Below are positions 8,580 through 16,795 of a stretch of 64,000 nt of DNA, piece by piece (within the stretch, counting starts at the first letter, position 1; every line of letters starts with the position of its first letter). The position numbers and the translations under genes are program-made. Under the pieces are notes generated by a model. The model saw nothing but the letters and a program-made list of their open reading frames with translations. It had not been told where the DNA came from and ran no database searches. Location of the stretch: contig NZ_VCJS01000021.1 of the NCBI RefSeq assembly GCF_005893125.1, forward strand, positions 40,162-104,161, given 5' to 3'. This DNA comes from Nonomuraea basaltis (GTDB taxonomy: Bacteria; Actinomycetota; Actinomycetes; Streptosporangiales; Streptosporangiaceae).

Positions 8580-9309
8580 GGCAGGGTTCAACAGCGACCA
8601 GTTCGCCGGGCACCCGGTGTTCGTCACCGGCGGCACGTCGGGGATCGGCGCCGCGACGGCGATGCTGTTCGCCGAACTCGGCGCCGACGTCACGGCTCTC
8701 GGCCTCGCCCCCCGGGTCGCCGGCGAGCGACCGGTGCATCCGCGGGTACGGGTGATCGAGCACGACGTCCGCGACCACGACGGCCTGGCGCGGCTGATCT
8801 CGGCCGAACCGCAGATCGGTGTCCTGGTCAACTGCGCGGGCGTCAGCCACGACCGCAGGGAGTACGACCTGGACCCCTGGCGCGTGGTGCTGGACGTCAA
8901 CCTCACCGCCACCATGGTCGCCAGCGAAGCGGCGCGCCCGGGTCTCGCGAGGGCCGGCGGCTGCGTCGTCAACGTGTCCTCGATGTTCGCCTTCTTCGGC
9001 AGCAGGGATCGGCCGGCGTACAGCGCGAGCAAGGGGGGCGTCTCGCAACTGACCCGGTCGCTCGCCGCGGAGTACGCCCCGGAAGGCATCCGGGTGAATG
9101 CCGTTGCGCCGGGGTTCGTGGAGACACAGCTGGCCCGCGGCTTGCTCGACGATCCGCAGGCCGCCGCGGAACTGCTGCTGCGCATCCCGCTGGGACGGTA
9201 CGGAAAGCCCCGGGATGTCGCTCAGGTGATCGCGTTTCTGTGCTCGCCTGCCGCGTCGTACATCTGCGGGGCGGTCTTGCCCGTGGATGGGGGCTATCTC
9301 TGCGTTTGA
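8563..9309 (+). CDS. Short-chain dehydrogenase/reductase (SDR)
   Basis: 248-aa classical SDR with cofactor motif TGGTSGIG (about 18-25), NNAG equivalent NCAG near 88, catalytic Ser near 140, and YSASKGG (Tyr/Lys pair) near 153. The ATG at 8563 is chosen because GGAGGAAGG at about 8547-8555 precedes it and the fold begins just after; the frame from 8533 would add ten unlikely residues. It overlaps the upstream dehydrogenase, so translation is probably coupled. It ends 20 bp before the converging MarR gene. Confidence 0.88.
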   Translation: MTTADRAGFNSDQFAGHPVFVTGGTSGIGAATAMLFAELGADVTALGLAPRVAGERPVHPRVRVIEHDVRDHDGLARLISAEPQIGVLVNCAGVSHDRREYDLDPWRVVLDVNLTATMVASEAARPGLARAGGCVVNVSSMFAFFGSRDRPAYSASKGGVSQLTRSLAAEYAPEGIRVNAVAPGFVETQLARGLLDDPQAAAELLLRIPLGRYGKPRDVAQVIAFLCSPAASYICGAVLPVDGGYLCV

Positions 9310-9329
9310 TTGCGACCATCACGTTGCGG

Positions 9330-9866
9330 TCAGTGCCTGCGTTTCGTGGTCGCCGTGGTCGCTCCAGCCATGAGCTTTTCCAGCAGGCCCACCAACGTGA
9401 CGTGTTCAGCCTCGGTGAGGGTGGCGGCCCAGGCCTGCTCCCGCTGGTTGTGTGCCCGGAAGGCATCGGTGATGGCGTCACGTCCGGCCGGGGTCAGGGT
9501 CAGCGTGATGGCGCGCCCGTCGTGATCGGCCCGCCGGCGGGATGCCAGACCGGCTCGTTCGAGGGTGTTGACCAGCGCCGAGACGGCAGCGCGGCTCATG
9601 CCGGACAATTCGGCGACGCGCTTGGCCTCCATCGGCCCGGCGAGCCAGAGCACGAACAGCACCCGGAAGCCGGCCCAGCTGAACCCGCGCGGCCGGTGTA
9701 CCGACGACTCCAGGTCGTAGACGAGGGCGTTGGTCACCCTGTGCAGGGTGAGCACGAGACGCATCGCATCTGGGTCGATCTCGGGCAGTTCCCGCCTGGT
9801 GTGGTCGATCGCGAAGTCGATGAACCCCAGGTAGTCCAGTTCTTCCGGCAGGGCGGCGCCATTCAT
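9330..9866 (-). CDS. MarR-family transcriptional regulator
   Basis: 178-aa winged-helix regulator. The recognition region reads KRVAELSGMSRAAVSALVNTLERAGL (about 95-120, shown across two helices), followed by the wing RRADHDGRAITLTLTPAGR. MarR proteins usually repress divergent genes and release DNA when they bind phenolic ligands. This gene is divergent from the MBL hydrolase/aromatic hydroxylase operon starting at 9971, and an 18-bp near-perfect palindrome lies between them at 9937-9954. It most likely controls that operon and itself. Confidence 0.88.
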   Translation of the reverse strand: MNGAALPEELDYLGFIDFAIDHTRRELPEIDPDAMRLVLTLHRVTNALVYDLESSVHRPRGFSWAGFRVLFVLWLAGPMEAKRVAELSGMSRAAVSALVNTLERAGLASRRRADHDGRAITLTLTPAGRDAITDAFRAHNQREQAWAATLTEAEHVTLVGLLEKLMAGATTATTKRRH

Positions 9867-9936
9867 GTGGCCAAGACTATGGCCTGTGTTCTCCAGGGCT
9901 TCCCTGCGAACGCGGTTTGGCGTAGCGTCCAGGAAA

Positions 9937-9954
9937 TAGTAAAACCTTTGACTA
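9937..9954. promoter_or_regulatory. MarR operator-like palindrome
   Basis: TAGTAAAACCTTTGACTA reads almost the same on both strands: 14 of 18 positions match the reverse complement, with mismatches at the centre and one pair inside each arm. MarR sites are typically 16-20 bp palindromes of this AT-rich kind, and this one stands out in GC-rich DNA 17 bp before the ATG at 9971. Confidence 0.7.
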
Positions 9955-9970
9955 GACTGGGAGCTGTGTC

Positions 9971-10933
9971 ATGGCGCAGAAGCCTTTCGCCTCGTCCGCC
10001 GATCTCGCCGACAAACAGCAGACCCTCGAGGTGTTGGCCGACGGGGTCTATGCGCTGACGGCGGAGGGCGATCCGAACGTCGGGGCGATCGAAGGCGAGG
10101 ATTTTCTGGTCTGCTTCGAGGCGCTCGCCACTCCGGTGGCCGCCCGGGAATGGCTCGCCTTGCTCCGCCAGCACACTGACAAACCGGTCAAGTTTCTCGT
10201 GTTGTCGCACTACCATGCGGTGCGGGTGCTCGGTGCCAGCGCCTTCGACGCCGAGGTGATCGTGGCGCACGAGCGGACACGCGAGTTGATCGCCGAACGC
10301 GGCAAGCAGGACTGGGAGTCGGAATACGGCCGGATGCCCCGACTGTTCAAGGAGCCCGCCTCGATTCCGGGATTGACTTGGCCCACTGCCACGTTCGCGG
10401 ATCGGTTCACCATCGATCTCGGCGGCGCTCGGGGTGATCTGGTGCTGCAGTACTGCGGGCGCGGGCACACCGAGGGCGACATCGTGGCGTGGCTGCCCCG
10501 ACAGCGGATCCTCTTCGCCGGTGACCTGGTGGAGGCCCACGCGGCGTTGTACACCGGCGACGCGTTCCACCGGGACTGGTCGACCGGGACGCTGGACGCG
10601 GTCGCCGCCTTCGGCGCCGAGACACTCGTCGGCGGGCGCGGCGCGGTGGCGTCCGGGCGAGACGCGGTGGACGCGGCGATCGGGCAGACCCGGCACTTCC
10701 TGCAGGTGATGCTGCGTGAAGTCGGCGCCGTGCGGCAGCGAGGTGGCACGGTGAAGGAGGCGTTCGAGGCGACCCACGCCGCCCTCGTCGATCAGTACGG
10801 CGGCTGGCCCATCTTCGAACACTGCCTGCCGTTCGACGTGTCCCGGCTCTGGGACGAGATGTCCGGCATCGAACGGCCGCGCATCTGGACCGGGGAACGC
10901 GACCGCGCCGTGTGGCAGGAATTGCAGGACTGA
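9971..10933 (+). CDS. MBL-fold metallo-hydrolase with degenerate metal motif
   Basis: 320-aa metallo-beta-lactamase fold protein. The usual HxHxDH motif appears as H80-Y-H82-A-V-R, so both histidines of the first pair are kept but the Asp-His pair is lost. The third histidine (GHTEGD near 157) and the FAGDLVEAH segment (Asp near 177) remain. Such a site would bind one metal at most or be remodelled. It is coupled to the FAD hydroxylase gene downstream (TGATG overlap) and lies under the 9937-9954 operator, so it is probably part of an aromatic ring pathway, perhaps lactone or thioester hydrolysis. The reaction is not known. Confidence 0.8.
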   Translation: MAQKPFASSADLADKQQTLEVLADGVYALTAEGDPNVGAIEGEDFLVCFEALATPVAAREWLALLRQHTDKPVKFLVLSHYHAVRVLGASAFDAEVIVAHERTRELIAERGKQDWESEYGRMPRLFKEPASIPGLTWPTATFADRFTIDLGGARGDLVLQYCGRGHTEGDIVAWLPRQRILFAGDLVEAHAALYTGDAFHRDWSTGTLDAVAAFGAETLVGGRGAVASGRDAVDAAIGQTRHFLQVMLREVGAVRQRGGTVKEAFEATHAALVDQYGGWPIFEHCLPFDVSRLWDEMSGIERPRIWTGERDRAVWQELQD

Positions 10934-12585
10934 TGAACGGCCACACGCCTGACGCCCGCGACGGACGCGGCCCGTCGCCGGTGGTGGTACTCGGCAACGG
11001 CCCGGTGGGCCAGACTGCCGCGCTGCTGCTGGCGCGGTGGGCTGTCCCGGTTATCCTGCTCGATCAGCGGCCGCACCGCGACCCGGTCGGTTCCAAGGCG
11101 ATCGTGCAGCAGCGCGACGTCCTCGACGTGTGGGAGGCCGTTGGCGCCGGCCGCCGCATCGCCGACGAGGGGCTCACCTGGACCGTGGCGCGCACCTTCT
11201 ACCGCGACCAGGAACTGTTCAACTACACCTTCGCTGACCCGGGCCGATCTGTGTTTCCGCCGTTTGTGAACATCTCACAGACGCGTACCGAGGAAGTCCT
11301 TGACCAGCGGATCGCGGCCGAACCGCTCATCGACGTGTGCTGGGACCACCACGTGACCGGCATCGCCCAAGACGAGCAGGGCGTCACGCTGCACTGTGGG
11401 AACCGTGCGGTGCAGGCGTCTTACGTCGTCGCATGCGCCGGAGCCCGCGGCGACGACATACGGCGCATGCTCGGCGTCAGGTTCGACGGGCGCTCCTTCG
11501 ACGACCGGTTCCTGATCTGCGACATCCGCACCGACCTGCCCGGCTGGGCCAACGAGCGCCGGTTCTATTTCGACCCGCCGTGGAACCCCGGACGGCAGGT
11601 CCTCATCCACCCCTGTCCGGACAGTACGTTCCGCATCGACTGGCAGGTCCCGGCCGGCGAGGACGGTGCCGTCGGCGTGGACCCAGGCGGCCGGGACGCG
11701 CGGATCCGAGCCATCATCGGTGATCGGCCCTACGAGCTGGTGTGGAGCTCGGTGTACCGCTTCCACTCCAGGGTCGTGGACCGGATGCGGGTCGGGCGGG
11801 TGCTGCTCGCCGGCGATCTGGCCCACCTGGTCTCCCCGTTCGGCGCCCGCGGACTCAACTCCGGCGTACAGGACGCGGAGAACGCCGCCTGGAAGCTGGC
11901 GTTCGTCCTCAACGGCTGGGCCGACGAGTCGCTGCTCGACAGCTACCACGCCGAACGGCACGCCGCCGCCCGCGAGAACCTGGACGTCACCGACGCCACC
12001 ATGCGCTTCCTCGTACCCGGCACCGAGGCCGAGCACCAGCACCGCCTGGCCGTCCTGGAGGCGGCCGGCACCGACGCGGGCGCCCGCGCTGCCGTCGACT
12101 CCGGCCGGCTCGCGGAACCCTTCTGGTACGTCGACTCGCCGCTGACCACGCCGAACCCGAACCATCCGTTCACCGGACGCCCACCGCGCGGCGCCGTGCC
12201 GCCGGCCGGCCCTGGCATCCTCGTGCCCGACGCGCCGATCGCGATCGGCGGGCGTCCCACCCGGATACGGCAGATCGCCCGCGACGGATTCCTGCTGCTG
12301 GCCGGCGAGCGGGTGGACGCCGACGCCGTCCACGCCGCCGCGCAGCGCGCAACCTCGGCACCGGTGCGGGTCGAGCGCATCACCGACATCGACCACGACA
12401 GTGCGCTCGCCACCGTCCTGGCGGCCCATCCCGACGAGCTGTGGATCATCCGGCCGGACGCACATGTCGCCGCGGTACTCACTGATCCGGGCCCGGCCGC
12501 TGTCGGCACGGCGCTGCGGCGTGCGACCGCCGCCCCCACCACGACCGAGGAGCGTGACCATGGCGCACTACCGGCTGATCGGTGA
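10933..12585 (+). CDS. FAD-dependent aromatic hydroxylase (PheA/TfdB/MhpA type)
   Basis: 550-aa flavoprotein monooxygenase. It has the Rossmann motif VLGNGPVGQTAALLLA at the N-terminus, the DG-type segment near 175 (CAGARGDDIRRMLG), and the GD motif VLLAGDLAHLVSPFGARGLN near 285-305. The C-terminal third (about 400-550) is the thioredoxin-like domain of phenol hydroxylase relatives. Expected role: NAD(P)H- and O2-dependent ortho hydroxylation of a phenolic acid. The ATG at 10933 overlaps the stop of the MBL gene (TGATG). The last 26 bp overlap the start of the homogentisate dioxygenase stump, consistent with a former homogentisate or related ring-cleavage route. Confidence 0.87.
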   Translation: MNGHTPDARDGRGPSPVVVLGNGPVGQTAALLLARWAVPVILLDQRPHRDPVGSKAIVQQRDVLDVWEAVGAGRRIADEGLTWTVARTFYRDQELFNYTFADPGRSVFPPFVNISQTRTEEVLDQRIAAEPLIDVCWDHHVTGIAQDEQGVTLHCGNRAVQASYVVACAGARGDDIRRMLGVRFDGRSFDDRFLICDIRTDLPGWANERRFYFDPPWNPGRQVLIHPCPDSTFRIDWQVPAGEDGAVGVDPGGRDARIRAIIGDRPYELVWSSVYRFHSRVVDRMRVGRVLLAGDLAHLVSPFGARGLNSGVQDAENAAWKLAFVLNGWADESLLDSYHAERHAAARENLDVTDATMRFLVPGTEAEHQHRLAVLEAAGTDAGARAAVDSGRLAEPFWYVDSPLTTPNPNHPFTGRPPRGAVPPAGPGILVPDAPIAIGGRPTRIRQIARDGFLLLAGERVDADAVHAAAQRATSAPVRVERITDIDHDSALATVLAAHPDELWIIRPDAHVAAVLTDPGPAAVGTALRRATAAPTTTEERDHGALPADR

Positions 12586-12871
12586 CGTCCCACCGAAGCG
12601 CCACACCCAGCACCGTCGCCCCGATGGTGGCCTCTACTACGAGGAACTGATGGGCGAGGAGGGCTTCTCCAGCGACTCGTCGCTTCTCTACCACCGGCAC
12701 CTGCCCTCGGCCATCGTCGACGCGACGCCGTGGGACCTGATCTCCGCGTACCCGCCCGCCTCAAGGCCATGGTCGAAGGGCGGGTGTCGCCGTGCCGACT
12801 CCGGCCACGGCGGGATCTTCCAGTTCCACGACAAGTTCGCCCCCATCGCCGTGAAGTTCCTCGCGCGATGA
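12560..12871 (+). pseudogene. Homogentisate 1,2-dioxygenase, 5' stump
   Basis: A 103-codon frame. Its first 55 residues match the start of actinobacterial homogentisate 1,2-dioxygenase (KRHTQHRRPDGGLYYEELMG, then GFSSDSSLLYHRHLP). The enzyme normally has about 390-440 residues. After residue 55 the match ends and an unrelated tail (GHGGIFQFHDKFAPIAVKFL) follows, which I cannot assign. The iron-binding C-terminal cupin is therefore missing and the protein cannot cleave homogentisate. Likely an internal deletion that fused the 5' end to another gene's 3' end. The start has GAGGAG-like bases upstream and overlaps the hydroxylase gene. Confidence 0.75.
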
Positions 12872-12903
12872 CCGGCACGCCACGAAATCCAGGGAGACGG
12901 GCA

Positions 12904-13698
12904 ATGACTCAGACACCGACCTATGTCAAGAAACCCTTCGCTTCGTCGATTCTGCTGTGGATGCGCACCGATCAGCCCCGTCAGCAAGGGATGGACCACT
13001 GGCAGGGCCCACACTCCAAGATCATCAGTGTGACACCGGGATTCGAGGAGTACCGGCAGATTCACCTGGCCGAGACCAATCCCGGGCTGTGGCCGGCCAT
13101 CAGCGGAGTGGAGACGGCCATCCCCGCCGATCGCAGGATCGACGGCCTCGCCGAGGTCACCTTCCAGTCGGCCCTCTCTCCGCTCTGGGGCCGGAAGCAG
13201 ACGAAGCTCGCCTACAAAGATGAGGTGAATGTGTTCCGGCGCACCCTGCTCTATGCGGGGCCGCCGAACTCCGCTCGTTGGTACGACGTCGCGGATCCCG
13301 GTGAGCGGGCGGAAGCCCGGGCCCTGATCTACCTCAGGAGAAGGCAGGGGGTCGGCACCGGTGCTTTCCGCCGGTTCGTCACCGAGGTGATGGTCGCCGG
13401 CCTCGCGAACGCCGGCATGCTGAAGGAACTGCGTACGCAGGTGTTCATGCCCTGGAGCCAAAGGCTCTGGGACACGCCGAACGTGGCCCACGACAACCCC
13501 ACCGACCAGCGCTTCCACGCCTCAATGATGCTGGGCTTCACTGATGCAGACGCGCTTCGGGCAAGCTTCGCCAGCGATGCTGTCACGAAGTTGTCGCCCG
13601 TGCTTCCCGCGTTCGTCTCAGCCGTGCACGCCTACGAAGTGTCTGCGGCGCTCACCTATGTACATAACGGAAAGATTCTGCCGACCTACCAGAAGTGA
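12904..13698 (+). CDS. EthD-like / dimeric alpha-beta barrel protein
   Basis: 264 aa; ATG at 12904 after a GGAGACGGG site. The N-terminal segment (SILLWMRTDQPRQQ, HWQGPHSKIISVTPGFEEYRQIHL) has the look of EthD-type small dimeric alpha-beta barrel domains, with a possible second copy in the C-terminal half (FVTEVMVAGLANAG, TQVFMPWSQRLWD). Similar actinobacterial proteins often carry an unreliable 'strictosidine synthase' label. The activity is unknown; location at the end of the aromatic block suggests an accessory catabolic role. The protein looks intact. No membrane segment or signal peptide is seen. Confidence 0.65.
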   Translation: MTQTPTYVKKPFASSILLWMRTDQPRQQGMDHWQGPHSKIISVTPGFEEYRQIHLAETNPGLWPAISGVETAIPADRRIDGLAEVTFQSALSPLWGRKQTKLAYKDEVNVFRRTLLYAGPPNSARWYDVADPGERAEARALIYLRRRQGVGTGAFRRFVTEVMVAGLANAGMLKELRTQVFMPWSQRLWDTPNVAHDNPTDQRFHASMMLGFTDADALRASFASDAVTKLSPVLPAFVSAVHAYEVSAALTYVHNGKILPTYQK

Positions 13699-14194
13699 TC
13701 GACCATGCGCGCCGACTGGCCGGACTGCGCCGGCAACCACGGCGTTCCTGGCGCGATTCGAGAAGCAGGTGGCTGAAGCCGCGCGCTGGCACGACGGACG
13801 GGTGACTCCCGGAGTGCGCGGCATGGCCACCCAGATGGCCGCGCGAGGGCACGCTTTGGCAGGGGAGGCCCGACGCGTCAAGGTCCTTCGGATTACCGAT
13901 CTCTTCAGGCACGATACGGCTGACAAGAGCGATGCCCGCGTTCTCCAAGAGATGGTCCTTGGACTTGTCAAACGCGTAGCGCTTGCTGTGCTGCGGCCCG
14001 TCGATTTCGATGACGCCAGCACGTCCCTTGAGCGCGACCAGGACGTCGGGCTCGAAGGTGTGCTGCGAAACACGCACACCAGGCAACGGGAAGAAGAAGC
14101 ACTCGCTCATTGGGACGCAACGCATGCGGTAGCCGTGCAAGGGCGGTCTCATGACTCTCAGCCAGCGTGATCTTGCCGGCGTGGGTGTGCTCAT
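13652..14194 (-). pseudogene. Remnant of a PD-(D/E)XK-like nuclease-type protein
   Basis: On the minus strand, about 14110 down to 13870, the frame reads ECFFFPLPGVRVSQHTFEPD, then VLVALKGRAGVIEIDGPQH and KDHLLENAGIALVSRIVPEE. The spaced acidic residues (FEPD ... EIDGPQH) resemble the core of restriction-endonuclease-fold proteins of the DUF559/very-short-patch kind. After about residue 108 the frame turns into low-complexity translation, and the part before residue 28 also lacks sense, so both ends seem lost. It runs against the neighbouring genes and overlaps the tail of the gene at 12904-13698. Confidence 0.45.
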
Positions 14195-14354
14195 CAGCTG
14201 CGCCCTGCGCCCGAAGGTGCGGCCCGGCGCAGCCTCCGCCTACGGAATTCTGCTCGGGCGCTATCGCGCGGAGGTGGAATTCCGGAACGCTGTGGACAGC
14301 GTCCTCGATGGGTTCGACGTACGGGTGTTACCCGATGGCGATCTCACGTGCTGA
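14151..14354 (+). CDS. Small hypothetical protein or fragment
   Basis: A 67-codon frame starting ATG at 14151 (MTLSQRDLAGVGVLISC, ending FDVRVLPDGDLTC). The amino-acid use looks protein-like (balanced, with a plausible amphipathic helix RAEVEFRNAVDSVLDGF), unlike the shadow frames around it. I do not recognise a family. It overlaps the start of the minus-strand remnant by 44 bp and may itself be a fragment of a longer lost gene. Nothing else is seen between 13699 and 14401. Confidence 0.3.
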   Translation: MTLSQRDLAGVGVLISCALRPKVRPGAASAYGILLGRYRAEVEFRNAVDSVLDGFDVRVLPDGDLTC

Positions 14355-14401
14355 AGTGCATGTCCGGCCCGGGAAACTGACACCCGCCGCTGCTCTCCGT
14401 C

Positions 14402-16774
14402 TCAGCGGTTGCGCCACTGAGGGCGGCGCTTCTGGGCGAAGGCGGTGATGCCCTCGATGGCGTCCTCGCTGACCATCAGCTCGTCGAGCGCCTGCGACGG
14501 ATGGGTGACGGCATCGATCACATCGAGGATCGCCTGCGTCTCGTCCATGATCTGAAGGGAGGCCCGGATCGAGGTGGGCGATCCCTCCAGGATCTCCCGT
14601 GCGAGCTCGCGGGCACCCTCCAGCGCTCGCCCCGGCTCGGTCACCCGGTTCACCAGACCGTGCTCCAGGGCTTGCGCCGCGGTGAGGCGGCGGCCGGTGA
14701 GGATCATTTCGCCGGCCAGCTTCTGGGGCAGTGCCCGAGGCAGCCGCACCAGCCCGCCCGCACCGGCGACCAGGCCGACCTTGACCTCGCTGAGCGCGAA
14801 GAGCGCGGCGGCGTCGGCCACCACGAGATGGCAGGCCAGGGCGATCTCGAAGCCGCCGCCCATCGCGAAGCCGTTCACGGCCGCGATGACGGGCTTGCGC
14901 ATGCCGCGGCGGGCAGTCAGCCCCGCGAAGCCGTTCTTCGGCACCCACATCGGCTTGCCGGAGGCCGAATACCGCAGGTCGTTGCCCGCCGAGAACGCCT
15001 TGTCGCCGGCGCCGGTGAGGATCGCCACCCACAGGTCCGGGTCGGCGAAGTAGGCGTCGAAGACCTGGTCGAGCTCGTCGTTGGCGGGCGGGTGGAGACT
15101 GTTGCGGCTTTCCGGCCGGTTGATGGTGATCTCGAGGACGTGACCGTCGCGGCGCACGTGCACGTGCTCGTAGTCGTCGCGGAACCCGGCGGGCCTGGCC
15201 GGGAACAGCTCCTCCATCCTGGTGTCGCTGACCGTCGCGCGGTTGCCGAAGCCGAAGGAGCGGACGTACACGCGGCAGCCGATGGCCTCGCCGCCGCCGA
15301 GCAGATCGAGGATGTCCTCGTCGCCGTCGGCCGTCATCGCCAGGAACCGGCGGCCGTCGGCCTCCAGCCGTCCGATCACGATGCCGGTACGGCCACCGCG
15401 GCGGTCATGTTTGACGGTGCAGGTCTCGATCGTGCCCCAGCCGTCGGCGTGGACGGCCTGCTCGACGGACGGCCAGGCGTCGATCTCGGCCTGGAGGCCG
15501 GCGCTGCCGTCCGGGCGCCACTCGGCGGGGCTGGTCGAGTAGACGCCGACCGAATACTTGCTCAGGGTTCCGCCGTTCGCGCCTATCAGCCCGTAGGCGC
15601 CAGGCTGATCGCGAAGCAGCCGGACGGTCTCGGCTATGGCGTGCATCGAGTAGTTGTTGCCTGCCCCGCCGAAGAACGGCAGGCCACCGGTGACGGTGAG
15701 GCCGCGCGGATCGTCGGCGGGCAGGCCGAGTCCGTCGCACACGTTCGACACGGCGATGGGGAAGCAGCTGTACAGGTCGATGGTGGTCAGGTCGGCCACG
15801 CCGATCCCCGCGAGTTCCAGAGCGTGCCGGGCGGCCAGGACGGCGGCGGGGCTGAGGCTGAGGTCGGCCCGGTCGAGCAGGTCGCGCTCACGCAGGTCCG
15901 CGTGCCCGTGCAGGAACACCCACTTCTCCTCCGGCACGCCGAGCCGCCGGGCCGTGGCCACAGACATCAGCAGCACGGCCGCGCCCTGGTTGACCTTGTC
16001 CCGCGCGACGAGGAAACGGGTGTACGGCTCGGCGATGATCCGGTTGTCCGGCGTGGGAGTGACGAGTTCCTCGGCGCTTCGCTCCGTGGGCGCGGTCGCG
16101 TGCGGGTTGGCCGCGGCGACCTTGGTGAAGGGCGCGAACAATGCCCCCATTCCGGCGGCGTACTCCTCCTTGCCCTGCTTCAGCCTGGCCCGGCGCGCGT
16201 TCTCGAACAACGCGTACTGACTGGGCGCGTCCGTCAGACCATGGGTGACGTGCAGCCGGGAGACCAGGCCCTTGAGGCCGTAGCCGCGGTCCTCCAGGTC
16301 ACCTTCGACGCTCTCGCTGAAGTCCGGCTTGTTCTCGGCCTTGGTGAAGTGCTGGATCGTCGAGATCGCCTCGGATCCGACGATCAGGGCCGCCTGGGAC
16401 GAGCCTGCCGCGATCGTCGCGGCGAGCTCGTTGACCAGGTGCTGCGGAGACTGCCCGCCTGCCACGTCGAGGATCGCGCGACGGGGGTCCGCCCCCACTC
16501 GCCGGGCGACCGAGCGGGGATAGTTGCTGGATTTGCCGAGCGGGGCGCGGGCGCCGGGCGTGGAGATCTCGAACTGCCGCACCCCTGCCACGGTGTCGAT
16601 GGCGGAGGCGACCGCCGTGACGTCCGCGCCGGTGTCGGCGATCGCGTCACGAGCCGCGGCCGCGGCCAGCTCGACGGGGGAGAGCTGCCGGTATCCGGGC
16701 TCGCCGAGCCGTTCGGATGACTGCCCGGCGCCCACGAGCACCGGCGTCCGGGGGTCGATCTCCTGCAAGGCCAT
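14402..16774 (-). CDS. Thiolase-like / enoyl-CoA hydratase fusion protein
   Basis: 790-aa two-domain protein. Residues 1-400 are a thiolase-superfamily domain (PVLVGAGQSSERLG; FFGGAGNNYSMHAIAE near 370), followed by the extra C-terminal domain of thiolase-like type 1 proteins (to about 520). Residues 530-790 are a complete crotonase/enoyl-CoA hydratase domain (ITINRPESRNSL, AAVNGFAMGGGFEIALA, FALSEVKVGLVAGAGGLVRL). The position of the usual thiolase Cys nucleophile reads GGQSPQH, without Cys, so condensation or cleavage may be altered or the domain may act as a partner. The ATG at 16774 has GGAG 7 bases upstream; the frame opening at 16792 is less likely. It is last in the leftward operon. 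Probable role: beta-oxidation-like steps on an acyl-CoA made by the upstream genes. Confidence 0.86.
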   Translation of the reverse strand: MALQEIDPRTPVLVGAGQSSERLGEPGYRQLSPVELAAAAARDAIADTGADVTAVASAIDTVAGVRQFEISTPGARAPLGKSSNYPRSVARRVGADPRRAILDVAGGQSPQHLVNELAATIAAGSSQAALIVGSEAISTIQHFTKAENKPDFSESVEGDLEDRGYGLKGLVSRLHVTHGLTDAPSQYALFENARRARLKQGKEEYAAGMGALFAPFTKVAAANPHATAPTERSAEELVTPTPDNRIIAEPYTRFLVARDKVNQGAAVLLMSVATARRLGVPEEKWVFLHGHADLRERDLLDRADLSLSPAAVLAARHALELAGIGVADLTTIDLYSCFPIAVSNVCDGLGLPADDPRGLTVTGGLPFFGGAGNNYSMHAIAETVRLLRDQPGAYGLIGANGGTLSKYSVGVYSTSPAEWRPDGSAGLQAEIDAWPSVEQAVHADGWGTIETCTVKHDRRGGRTGIVIGRLEADGRRFLAMTADGDEDILDLLGGGEAIGCRVYVRSFGFGNRATVSDTRMEELFPARPAGFRDDYEHVHVRRDGHVLEITINRPESRNSLHPPANDELDQVFDAYFADPDLWVAILTGAGDKAFSAGNDLRYSASGKPMWVPKNGFAGLTARRGMRKPVIAAVNGFAMGGGFEIALACHLVVADAAALFALSEVKVGLVAGAGGLVRLPRALPQKLAGEMILTGRRLTAAQALEHGLVNRVTEPGRALEGARELAREILEGSPTSIRASLQIMDETQAILDVIDAVTHPSQALDELMVSEDAIEGITAFAQKRRPQWRNR

Positions 16775-16795
16775 GTTCTCGCTCCAGCGCATTTC

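Noticed and set aside
14501..16720. 739-codon plus-strand frame opposite the thiolase-hydratase gene
   Set aside because: Very long but rich in Gly, Arg, Val, Asp with no domain motif; a typical antisense shadow of GC-rich coding DNA.
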